Origin: Jimgerdemannia flammicorona
Lineage: Eukaryota > Mucoromycota > Endogonomycetes > Endogonales > Endogonaceae
DNA length: 64,000 nucleotides
Reading direction: 5' to 3'
Assembly: GCA_003990745.1 (NCBI GenBank)
Contig: RBNI01000010.1
Span: 1-64,000 of the forward strand
Part shown: positions 46,795-58,679 of the stretch, piece after piece
How positions within the stretch are numbered: position 1 is the stretch's first letter
How the letters are laid out: each line of letters begins with the position of its first letter
The notes under the pieces: generated by a model
Told to the model about the DNA's origin: nothing
The model's database searches: none
Seen by the model: only the letters and a program-made list of their open reading frames with translations
Translations under genes and position numbers: made by a program

Positions 46795-49700
46795 TTATGC
46801 CGCTGCCAATATAAGAATTTTAGATTTAGCAGGAAAACAAAAACGGTCATACACAATAACATAAATTGTATTTTTGTATATGTCAATTGGGTACGAAACT
46901 TGCCTAATTTCCAATTGAGACGTTGTGTGATACCGACTGCTGGATCCTTCAACGAACATGAACTCGGACACTCCAGAGCCCATCTCGGCTTTGATTTTTT
47001 CGAAATGGGCCAAGGCCTCAGGGATGTTGTCCAGCCAATCTGCATTGGCAAGGTTTAACTCTATACTATAAAGATTATCTAACACATTGTCAATGGCCGG
47101 TCGCATCTCGGGGTTAAGGTTCCAGCATCTCTTGTAGATATCTGAATATTCGGGTGGCGTGCCAGGGATGGGTTCTTCGCGCAATCCAACGGGGGCGGCA
47201 TCGGGAGGATGCATTGCATTTCTACGAGGGCAGTGCCTTGCAGTAAGTTGCCACAAAAGTGTTCCAAGGCAGTATATGTCAGATTTTTGCGTGCAAGTTC
47301 TAATAGCCTCCTTGAATACGAACGCTTCCGGTGGGAGATACTCAATCCGTCCATAGATGTAACCACCACGTTGACCCAAATGTTCCGGAGTATTGCTTAT
47401 GCCAACATCAATGATAATGGGATTAGCCTCGTCGGTACCGAGAAACACAATGTTTCCTGGGTGCAAATCGTTGTGTATCAATCCTGCTTCATGAATCAGT
47501 TGCAATCTGCGAGTGATCTCTGTCGCAATCCGCAACACTTTCAACCAGGAATTTGGTGGGGAATTCTCAAGAAGTTGCGTAAGGTTACCACCAGCTGCAT
47601 ATTCCATTATAATAATATAATGGCTGGTTGAATTCTCCATTGATAATCCTATGATTGCAGGCATTGCTACTCTACGGCTTTTGTTGCAAAGCTGGAGATA
47701 AATGTTGACTAATAGCTATTTTCAACAAATCAAGCGATTGCAATATAAATTAATTGTAAATATTTAACTTTGCAACTCTGGCCGGATAATTACCTACCTC
47801 ATTACGCAGTTGATCTATTACTATGATGCTATCTTTTAAAATTTTCAACGCAACCGATTTTCCGTAGTTCGGACCACTGTTTACTACAGCTTTGTGTACA
47901 GTGGCAAATCCCCCTTCGCCCAACTTTTCCATCAGGGTAAATTGGTTGTAAGGTATCCAAACCATGAAAGCTGCAAGTTCAACCAATTGTAGCTTGTCCA
48001 GACACTCCAAGAGCTTGCTCTCGTCATTAGGAAACTTGAGTTTAGGCGTTGACATAATGCTGATATCTAACTTTTTTAGCATATATTGAATCCGATCAAA
48101 GGTTTGTGCGGACTTTGAGGATATGCCAGATAGAGTGCGAGGCAAAAGGCTTGGGACTGGGAAATACACAAATATTGTAAGCTGTTTTCCGCTACGCGGT
48201 TTAAAATTTTAGAAGATACATAGTTCAAACATACCTTGGTAGGTCAAGTTCCTTTGCAGAGCCACTGTTAGGAAGCTTACGTACGTACGACTGATATTGT
48301 TCCCTAAAATTGAACAAGGAAATGATTAGAGAATATACAGGGTCGCGATCTAGAGACCATCAGACACTTGCAAAAAATGGGTCTTGCATTTTAATATACC
48401 CAAAATATTAAGCTCTTTCAGTGTAAAGTTCTGTATCAGAGATTCAACCAGTGCACGTACTCCCACATCACTGACGTTGGTACCTAAAGATGAATAAAGG
48501 ATAGTAAGCAAACATGCTTATATCATAAACTGAAACATATCACACAGCTGTAAAAAATAATTTCTACAGTTCTAACATACAATTGAGACTTAGCTGAGTC
48601 AAGGTCGTACACCACTTCAGTGACTTGGCCAAAGAACCTACTCCGACATCGCCGATTTTGTTGTCTGAAGATGATAAGATATAGATGAACCAAACATCCA
48701 ATATCAGCTAGATCTCATTATAGTTATATAAAAAACATTTCACACTGTTCTAACATACGATTGAGATTCAACGTAGACAGGGTCGTATTTTGCTTCAGAG
48801 ATTCCGCCAGTGCGCGTGCTCCCTCTATACTGATGTCATTGGCTGAAGATGAACAGAGAATAGATAATCAGGAATAAATAAGTTGTGAAAGCAACCCATG
48901 CACAACTGCAAATAATTTTTCATATAAATCAAACGTACATTCAAGTATAAGCACCGTCAGAGTCGCGTTTTTCTTCAGTGACTCGGCCAGTGCGCGTGCT
49001 CCATTAGTGCCGATTTTGTTGCCTGAAGATAACAGAAAATAGACGATCGCATTTTCATGGGCTGGAACTCATGATGCAGTTATATTCAAAATTCATGTAT
49101 TTTTGACATACATTTGAGATACAGCACGGTCAGGGTCGTGCTCGACTCCAGGGACTTGGCCAGGGCTTGAACACCTATATCACCGATTTTATTGCCTGAT
49201 ATATAGGAGATAGATTAGTTAACAATATAATGTCAGCTAAAACTTATCAGGGAAATAATAACAGAAGTTTAAAACATTTATAACATACGATTTAGATTCA
49301 GCTTAGAAAGGGCCATGTTTTCTTTCAGAGATTCCGCCAGTGCACATGCTCCCTTTATGCTGATGTTATTGGCTAAAGATGAAGAGAGGATAGATGCTCA
49401 AAAAATAAGAGATTGTAAACGGGAATGCATGGAACAGCTGCAAACAATTTTTCATACAGTTCAAACATACATTCGAGATTAAGCTTGGTCAGGGTCGTAT
49501 TCGTCTTCATAGACTCGGCCAGGACGAGTGCTCCTTCAAAGCCAATGTTGTTGCCTGATAATGGAAAGAAGGTGAATGAAAAAATGCAAAGATTGTGAAA
49601 CTGGTTTTCATCAAGCAGCTGCAATCAACAGTTCATACAATTACAACATACAAGCGAGTTCTAACGTGGTCAGAGTCCAGTTTTGCTTCAGCGACCCGGC

Positions 49701-51962
49701 CAGCGCACGCGCTCCCCTACCACCTATCATGTTGGCTGAAATATAACAATGGTTTGATGAACGGTGATGAGTTGGAGCTCATCGCGCAACCGAAAGCACC
49801 AGTTGTCACTGGTCATACGTACAATTGATCTTCAGTGTTGTCAAAGTTATGTTCTGTTTCAGAGACTCGGCAAGTACACATGCTCCATCAGCTCCAATAT
49901 TTTTGGCTGAAGATGAACAGAAGACGGTGGATCAAACACATTTATACAAGTTAGAATCAGCACACAGAAGCCAAAACCAGTTCACATACTTCTAACATAC
50001 CTCTGAGATTCAGCGTTGTCAGGGTTGTGTTATTCTTCAGGGATTCGATCAGTTCAAATATTTTTATATCACTGGCTCTTTTATCTGATTGTAAAGTGAG
50101 GATAACAGTTAGCTCCATTTTGGTGCAAATTATGTCTACAACAAAGATCCTCATGAAGATTTTGAATATGTACGAATCACATTTTTAAAGATAATTTTTG
50201 CATTTCTTAAATAATTTACGAGAAATGCCCACCGTGCTAACTAAAAAGAATGTTGCCAATGAAGTGCACCTATTAACTATAAGTCACCACTATAATTATA
50301 AAATCACATACCTGCAAATTCACCAATCTGCTCCTGGCTAGAAACATTGAATGCGTAGTCAGCAGATTTGAGCCAAATCTTAGCGGAGCTGTGGTCCGTG
50401 GACGACGGCGGTGACGCCTCTCGGGTGAGAGATTCGTTGAATACACCGGGCATTCCATTGATGTCCGATAGGGCGGTGGGGGATAGCGTGGAGGAGGTGT
50501 TGCCAGTCGACGCTTCCCCATGGGGGGAAGGCAATTCGGAGGTGTGGGCGGTCATCGTTTCCGACTGCGAGGAAGGTTGTTGACGAGGTCGTGGCGGAAA
50601 TAGGGGCTCTTCGGCATAGGCAGAAAAAAGGGAATGCTAGGTTGATTATCGAGCAGAATGAAGGAAAACAGAGAGAATGTGTCAGTGTCAGTGTCATATA
50701 CCTATTACGGCTTTGGAATCGTTGCTGAAATATAATAAATGGGAATGTCATTGTAAAGAATGGAAATGACATACTTTAAGCAGATCGCTGGCAGAAGAGC
50801 GATGCTCAGGATCTCGTTCTAAGCATTGATCAATGAAATCTGCCAGCTGGCTATCCAAATTCTCGGGATAGCATGGTCGACCTTGCTCAATAATTTTTCG
50901 CTTAATCTAATATTAAACATAATAATCATATAAAATTAATTCAATGATATATATATTGCAACAAGGTAAAATTTTTCATATGTAAAATTGAAAACAACAA
51001 ACCTCTTCATCTTCCAAGTTATCATCTTCGTAGGGGGCCTTGCCGTGGTTGAGCATCTCGAGAACTACAATGCCTAATGCCCAAATATCAACCTTAAGAT
51101 CGATGAGCTTGCATTCACAAATTTCCGGAGCCCAAAATAATGTGACGCCAGCCTTTTCGACTGACGAGTCTACAGTAGGCGTCAAAGAGCTGACGCCGAA
51201 GCCACCTGAACAGAGATAAAGCAAGTTGGGGTGGAGGAGGGGGATTAGAATGTGCGAACCCTGTCGGTATGACATAATTGGACAAAGTATTTACCGAGCA
51301 TGACGGCGTTGTCTTTGCCAAGGAAGACGTTTTGGCTTTTGATGTCGCGATGGATGTAGCCGTGCTTGTGAATTTCCGAGAGTCCTGACACGAGCTGCGA
51401 TATTTGTATATAGGAATGATGGGAGAGCCACATATTACTTTAACTATTACATGCAGTCCCAACATCCCCACGTAGCACGCACAAATGCCAACTCGACGTC
51501 GCAAGGAGAACTAAGCTCTATACAGACCCTTTTGAGGATAAAGACCATTTGCGGTAAAGCGACACAGTTATCCAAGCAATGCTGGTACAGTGTCCCACCG
51601 TCGCAGAACGGCGTCACTAGGAAAACGTAGCCATTGTAGATATAGATGCTGTGCAGTCGCAGAATATTTGGATGTAATGCGCATTTGGCCATGGTGAATA
51701 TTTCGTTTTCGACTAGCTCCGTGGAGATTCCAAAGTTATTTGGGACGTAATTCTGCTCGTTTGTCAGGTATTTCCTTATTACAACGGTCTGGCGGGCGCC
51801 GGCGGCCTCACGGCAGTAGTACACGTCGCCCAGTTCCGAGGTCCATGTAGGTATTTCGGCGCTGAGGCCGTCATAAAAGTCCTCCGGGTTAGAATAGTAA
51901 GTGGGGACGCCATCGACCCAATGATCCAACTTGGGGACGGACATCGGTGCAAACGCGGACAT
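46795..51962 (-). CDS. Gene B: kinase - LRR array - kinase protein, 18 exons
   Basis: Exons (minus strand): 51528-51962, 51295-51394, 51003-51205, 50775-50906, 50312-50636, 50001-50084, 49823-49906, 49652-49735, 49471-49554, 49289-49372, 49112-49195, 48939-49022, 48759-48842, 48581-48664, 48400-48483, 48235-48303, 47798-48156, 46795-47715. Total 3384 nt, in frame, 1127 aa. Exons 2, 3, 4 and the first kinase-2 exon have the same lengths as in gene A (100, 203, 132, 359 nt). Kinase 1 has HRD but GFG instead of DFG, and VVIR where A has VAIK. The linker is 108 codons. Eleven LRRs follow. Kinase 2 has GEGGFATVHKA, VALK, HNDLHPGN and DVG in place of DFG. The C-terminus extends about 25 residues past the position of the gene A stop. 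Same orientation as A, 21 kb away: a tandem paralogue separated by transposon insertions. Function is inferred as signalling or sensing only. Confidence 0.82.
48235..50084 (-). repeat. Exon-intron repeat array encoding 11 LRRs (gene B)
   Basis: Ten 84-nt exons and a final 69-nt exon, each one LRR, separated by phase-1 introns of 87-98 bp. Introns also resemble each other, with GTATGTT-type starts, a shared ACAGCTG-containing middle and CATCTTCAG-type ends. The first repeat (DKRASD...) and last repeat (NNISRTY...) match the first and last of gene A, so the three extra repeats were gained or lost internally. Confidence 0.88.
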
Positions 51963-52379
51963 ATGTTTTATGAAAGTTTTAGATGATGGCTTGAGAGAGG
52001 AGGTTGTCGTGTTTGTGGTGTTGATTGATGGGATAAATTCCGCAGTGGTGGCTGGGTTCCATTAACGTGTCACAGACCTGTTTTACCTTGTGACCCTTTT
52101 TTCCTTTTCTGCAACCTAGGGCGATAAATGATTATACATGAGGGTTTTTCGCTTGTGAACTCCACTTTGAATATGAAAATAAATAAAAATTACTATTAAT
52201 TGTGCCAGGAAAATATTCCATATTAATAATGATTAATATATATTTAATTTATTTTAAATATATATACTCATTCTTAATAAATAGTTTCAAAAATCTAAAA
52301 TATATAATTATTAAAATTTAAGATAAAAAAACAATAATAGATTTAAGAATTAAAAATAACAATAATTGATACTAGGAAG
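51963..52379. other. Upstream region of gene B
   Basis: The first ~170 bases keep CpG and probably hold the 5' UTR and promoter; TTTCATAAA is found just before the ATG as in gene A. Further out the sequence becomes AT-rich with nothing recognisable. Confidence 0.4.
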
Positions 52380-52651
52380 GGTTGATGGTGGATGTTCTGT
52401 TGAGCTGGTGGATGGAGTAGAGCCCTTACTATAGATTTCTGATAGAAGAGATATATAAGAGAAGTAGTAGACAGATTGAGGTAGTTAACAATCTGGTAGT
52501 TTTTAAAAGAGAGAGAGTGGGAAGAGAGAGTGTGTTATTGAGATAAGATAGGGTGGGATTGGGTTGGAGCTACCATTATAGTATAAAGACCATATGCTTA
52601 TTATAGATTAGTTAATAAAGGAGTCTAGTACTCATAAAAAAAAAAAAAAAG
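52380..52651 (+). mobile_element. 5'-truncated LINE 3' fragment with poly(A)
   Basis: The plus-strand sequence parallels the reverse complement of 53.1-53.35 kb (the 3' end of the second LINE) and ends AATAAAGGAGTCTAGTACTCAT followed by about 15 A at 52637-52651. The left boundary is approximate and no clear target duplication was found. Confidence 0.7.
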
Positions 52652-53063
52652 TAATTGAAACTAATTTATAATATATTAGTTATATAAAATATTCTAAGAG
52701 ATAAAATTAAAATATATTATATTGTTATTATTTTAGTCAATTATAATATTTTAATTAATATATTTTATATAATATAGCTAAATTTAATAATATAAAAAAA
52801 TCAAATTAATATTATTATTATTAAAAAGTTAGAAATGTTGATATAAATGTTTTTAATAAATTTATATTTTGATTTTTATAGAATTTGTTAATCTATATAT
52901 ATATATTTTAATTATAGCTAAATTTGGGTGAGCCAGCAAGGAAGAGAGAGAGAGGAGTAGAAGAGAGATAGAGGAAGAAAGAATGCAGATTGAGAAGTTA
53001 AGATAGTATGCATTATATGTATTATGTATTTTTGTTTTGATATATTTTAGAGAATATGACCTT
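52652..53063. other. AT-rich spacer
   Basis: AT-rich, with a purine-rich GAGAGAG stretch near 52.94-52.98 kb. No gene recognised. Confidence 0.5.
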
Positions 53064-53065
53064 AT

Positions 53066-53105
<40 letters not shown>

Positions 53106-53249
53106 GTAACTTGGACTCCATTCTTTATTAATACACCCATCTATCCCATATATAATATACTGAGCCCACCCCTATCCTATCCCCCTAGGGCTCCCCTTCC
53201 CCCTCCCCACACTCTTCTGATTAAAGACCACTAGGTCTTTAATCACTTC

Positions 53250-56200
53250 CATTCTCCCATTACTCTGTTCATAGATCCCCTCTACCAGACAGCAATAGCA
53301 CCCACCCTGGGGCCCCGATCCAACCCACCACTCCATCATTATATCTCCCATCAACTCCTCCCATCTGAGCAACCTCTTCCACAAACTCAGCCATTGCTCC
53401 TCCTCAAAAACAAAGAGCCAATGTCTAGCTAACCCTACTCATATAGCTAAAACCCACCCTAAAGTAAGCTATTCATTGTCCAAACATCCCAACAACCTAG
53501 TTCTCAGATCTTCCAAGTGACCTCTCTCCCCATCAGGTCTCCTCTTCACCCCCAGCTAGTCCCCTACCATTATCCTAAAGTCCCCCAGAACCTCACACTC
53601 CCTCAGTCAATGTTCTAGTATCTGCACAAATCCCCCAACTTGTCCAAGATTGTAGCACTCCTCACATTCCAGTAGTCCACCATCCATCAGATGCCCAGCA
53701 TGGAAATTTAATATGACATTTCTTTACAATATCTGCCACCATACTACCCAGATCTTGGGAGAAAGCTATCTCCACATCTCAGTACTCTATGACCAGACTT
53801 CTGCCCAGTCCCACTTGTTACCAATCCTCACTACTTGCCAACTGCTAGGCCAAAGATCCTAACCAAGACCCTGCTGACACTCTAAGCCATCACCAATATC
53901 AAACTCAATCAGTAGGGTGCTACCAAAAAACAGTCTGTTTCATTGTCATATATCTGGTCCCAACAGCATCTTCCCTTCATTGCTATGCCAGTGCAAGCCT
54001 ATGCAGTGTGCATCAGTGCTAGCCCCCTTGAACCACTGGGATTGAAAGAGTATCCATACTGATCTGGGACTGCCTCCCAGCCCAAATCCAATCCCTAGCC
54101 AGTTTCATCTGTCTCTTCACTACCCAAGCTGGAAAATCCAAGTGATAAGTAATATACCACAGCTTAGGGAACCAGTAGACATTCAGAATCAATATCTGGC
54201 CTGCTAGAGAGATGTATTAACCTCCCCAACCCCTAAGAGCCTCCTCCCAGATGACTACCCTCCTCTCCCACTATACTTATGGCAAGACAGATCCATATAC
54301 TGAAAGGAAGATGTCCAGACACCTTACCACCTCTCCTGTAGGGTCAATTGTTTCAATGACATTCCTTCCCACTAGTCCATTTCCCAACACTATTGTCTCA
54401 CACTTATGTTAGTTGAGTTTTGCTTCAGAGTATACCTCATACTATTCCACTATCTCCTTAAGTATCTCAACATCTACCACTGATCCAAGTCCAATGACTA
54501 TGTCATCTGCAAAGGCCCCCACCTTCCACACTACACCATAGATAGTGAGCCCTGCCACCTTCTGTCAGATGCTATCCATCAAAGGTTCTAATGAAAGGAT
54601 ATAAAGAATAGGTAACAGTGGATCCCTCTGAGGAACTCCTCTCTCCAAGAGATACACTAGACTCTGGTGACCATAACATATCAGTGCTGCCCTACTGCCC
54701 TCTAACAGATGCATCAGAGAAGCTTGAAATAGTGGGGGAACTCTAATTCTGTCCAGTACCTTGCCCAGCCACACCCACCAAACATGGTTATAGGCCTTTT
54801 GCTGATCCAAAAAGACCAGTCTCCCATCCAATCCACTAGCCCATACTCTCTCAATGATACCATAGACCTAAGCTGTCCCATCTCTGATAAGTCAGCCTTC
54901 CACAAAACTCTGCTGCTCCTCAACCAGCACCTGTTGGGCAATCTTCTGTAATCTCACTATAATCACCTTAGTGACCATCTTCCTGTCTATATCCAGAAGC
55001 ATGATCAGCCTCCAGTTCCACCAGTCCTCCCTCCTCCCCTTGTCCTTGTACAATAGAGCCACCAGCTCTAGGTCCTGCCCTCTAACCTACTGACCCTTCA
55101 GAAGCACAAAGTTGCAGAGGGCTTTCATCTCTCCCAATACTCTAGAGACCCTCATCATCTTCTTCCAAAAGTCCCAAAGTAATCCATTCTCTCCAGGTAC
55201 AGTTCTAAGCTTAGTAGCCACAAGGACTCTCTCTTGGACTAGTAGAATCAGATTCCCCAGGCCCCCTACTTGCAGTAGCTCCCAATTCTCCAGAGTGTCT
55301 CCAATTGCCTCTACATCAGTACTCCCTTCCTTCTCACTCCACAGACCTCTCCACTACTCCTTCAGCAACTCCAAGATCTCTTGTATACTATGTACCATTT
55401 CCCCCTCTACATCCAGGACTCCATCCCATCGATGCTACACCCTTCTTGCCTAGAGGAGCCTGGATAAGTACCTAGTAGGCCTCTCACTCTCCTCAAGCCC
55501 CTGCCACCTCAGCCTAGCTACCATTCTTTTCATATGCATCTCTTTCTCTTCTCTCAATATCTGTTGCAACTCCACCACTTCTAGCTTAGCCCACACTAAT
55601 CTCCAATCCTCCACCTCTCCAGAATTTATCAAATCTGCCCATTCTATCTGCAGTCTAACCAACCTATTGGAAGCACACCTCACTCTTCTTCTTCTCTGCC
55701 TCCCAGCATCCCTACCAGCTCTACCTCAGTAAACCCTTGCAGCCTCTTTCAACTTCATCCACCAGACATCCACTGGTAAGCTCTCACATATTCAGCTAGT
55801 GATCTTCATCTGTGTGTCCTCCACCCAAGGGTCCCACAACACCTTCTCCACCAGCAGGTAGGAGTTAAGGTGTCAATGTCTGGGTCCATCTCTACTACTT
55901 CCAAACTGCCTCTGCCCTAACAGTTCCCAGTGATCTGACCATAGTACCACTCCATCTCTAGAGTTCTCAAGACATCTATGCCCTAGCATTTGGCTGTCAG
56001 AATTCAGTCAATCCTTGTTCTAAGGCAATTCACCCAATGAGTATAGACCCTCTTTTCTCCCCACTGTATTCTATCCATATCCCCCAAGGTGCTAAGGATC
56101 TCCTTCTATGCATCCAGGCCCCCACTCCTCCCACCAGCACTCTTCCCTCTATCAGTTCTATCCAACTGAAGATTCTGCACCATATTGAAGTTCTCTCTCA

Positions 56201-56605
56201 GAACATCCACCCTATCCTCTAAGAGAGCACTCTCCTCTAAATGACTCCTACCCTAATCGATACAATCTGCTCACCCCTATCTGCTGGGCAGTAGCAAGAG
56301 CCAACTTGCACTAGCTTCTACCCAGGTTGATGTCATTCTCCCTATACCAAATAGTCTCCTTAGCTTCTGATTCCACCTAGATCCCCTTTACCACTCTGTA
56401 CCAAAACTGCCACTTTGCCAATCCAAGCTATAGCTCCTCTCCATTCTCTAGTCCACTCTACTTAATCCATATCATTATTACAACATATATCCTATAGCAG
56501 AAATAGATCAGCCCCCAAGTCTTTAAGCTAAGTGAAAATGTTCTTATGTCACCCAGATCCCCATAGCCCATTTACATTCAGAGAGAAAATATTAGTTATA
56601 CTGTT
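53250..56605 (-). pseudogene. LINE ORF2, copy 2, broken
   Basis: Starts at an ATG near 56605 with the endonuclease N-terminal block (SLNVNGL), followed by a decayed endonuclease domain (about 55.75-56.55 kb) and RT (about 53.9-55.5 kb). RT motifs include FLDQQKAYN near 54.81 kb, GVPQRDPLLPILY near 54.63 kb and a FADD motif near 54.5 kb. Many stops. Confidence 0.82.
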
Positions 56606-56645
56606 CATTAGGAGTAATGTTTAGAAGTAAGGTCATGCTCATTCT

Positions 56646-58679
56646 TTACAAATTCACATTCATCTCCTCCTGTATCACATCCAGGTTATGTTCAGCAGTC
56701 AATTCCTCCTCTTCAGCCCTCTTTACCTCCATTTCCACCAGAAGTTCAGCCAGCTCTCTATCCTCCTTTTCCTCAAAGTCCTCATGATACTCCAGGCAGA
56801 CCTCCTGCCAGAGTTGCAAACCATGATGCTCTGACCAATATAAGGCAGCCCTCTCACCAGTAACAACTGTCAGTTTAGCCTCTCTCTCCTTATCAATCTC
56901 ATACCCCTCTTCCTCCAGAAAAATTGCCAGCACCTCTGCCTTCAGTGTCTCCACTACTCTATCACCACAAAGAATCCATGCCCAATGCTCCTCACTCATC
57001 ACTCTCAGGTCAACTTCTCTCAACTCTTCAGCTGCAAAGTTGTTCATCATCTGGCTCATCTACAGCAGATTACTCACCTTCTTCCCTCCTGGCAATGCTG
57101 GCCTTCCTGTACTCAGCATCATGGTATCTGCCCCTGTACTTACAGTCTCATCTCACTTCTCCTCTGGGACATCCACCAGCTCATCCTCACCAACCACCAC
57201 CACCTGTTCCTCTTTCACTACATTAGAAACTCTAAAGTGAACTCACTGGGCACCTTGCATCAGTACATCCTCCACAGCCCTGCTCTTCACAGCTGAGCCT
57301 CTCCTGACTAGAGGGGGAGTGTCTTCCAAGACTTGTTCTCAGACTTTGAACATACCATCTATATAAGAGTACCTTTTCAGCCCTCTCCTGGCCCTCCTCT
57401 ATATCTCCTCCTCTCTTACTAGTCCAGATACTCACTTTGGTGCCCCTAGACTTCTCAGCACTACCAGCATTCATCTTTGCCCCTCTCTACATACTTGCCT
57501 ACACCTCCCTCTGCCTCTTGTACCCTTGAGCACCCTCCCACTTCCTTTTCTCAGTGTGTATATGTTTCTCCTCCACAATCTCCAAATGCATTAACTCCAC
57601 ATACATCTTCCAGACCTTCACCCTCTACTCTACTGTTCTACTCATCTCCTCCAAATCCTCCAACAGATCCTCCTCCTTGTCCTCTTTCACTCTTGACACC
57701 TTATAAATGAAGGCCCCCCACAGCATTACTGAAGGCCAGTCACTTATCTTCCCTATGGCCTCTCTCCCAGCCAGTCTAATCCTGATATCAACATTGCCAG
57801 TCCTGAAAGCAGTCCCCTCCCATATCTAGAATCTGATATCCATCACATTACCATACTCTGCCATCACCTTCTCTATCCTCCTCTAAGTCTCAACCTTCAT
57901 CACTATAGACACCCCCTTCACTAGTAACTGAACCACTCTGGGGTCTTATCTCAAATACTATACTATAGGGACCACTATCTCTCCTACTGCCACTCCAGTC
58001 TTCAATACTTCCTCCAGTGAGTCTGCCTCTTCAAAACCCACTTCAACCCCCTCCAATTCCTTCAGAAACTTTACCAAGACCATACCAGCCACCTACTTTG
58101 AGATAATCCCCAAGACCATCCTCACCATCACTGCCAAGCCCCAGAAGTACAAGATTGCTCTGAACTCTGAGATCAATTTCTTGAGTAATGGTGCTACTGT
58201 CAGCCCCATCACACCATTGGCCAGGTCTCCCTTTCTCTTTGGTCCTATTAGCCCAGCTCTCCCATCAGCAGTCACATCTGGATTTTTTTCTAGATTCTCA
58301 GTCATATCACCATCAGTAGTCCCTCCCCTACCCCCAGCTGCTACTACACCATCCCTTCCACCTACTGGCCTAGAAGCTGAACCCCCTACTTCCCCTTCCC
58401 TCTGCTTCTCTTCTCTTCTGCCTGACCTCCCTGAAATCCAACAGGCTATCCTCCACTCTTCAGTATATCAGTAAAGCTCCTTCCTCTCTATATTCCTGCT
58501 CCTCCCCCAGTACTACTATCTTTGCTCAAACTGCCCTGCCCACTCAGACCCCTGAAAGACACCATTTCTAAACCATACCCTCTTCTGATATGTTGCCAGT
58601 TAAAGGCTCTAGGTCCACCCATCCTGGTATGCATATTGGTTCGCATATTGGTTACCATGATCTTAGAAACTTTCTCCAA
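56646..58679 (-). pseudogene. LINE ORF1, copy 2, broken
   Basis: The C-terminal part is open for 137 codons (56646-57059) and is Glu-rich with Trp and Tyr conserved against LINE copy 1. The middle and N-terminal parts align too, including the hydrophobic segment near 58.1-58.3 kb and a Gly/Ser-rich start near 58.5-58.68 kb. Stops and frame shifts occur throughout. Confidence 0.7.
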
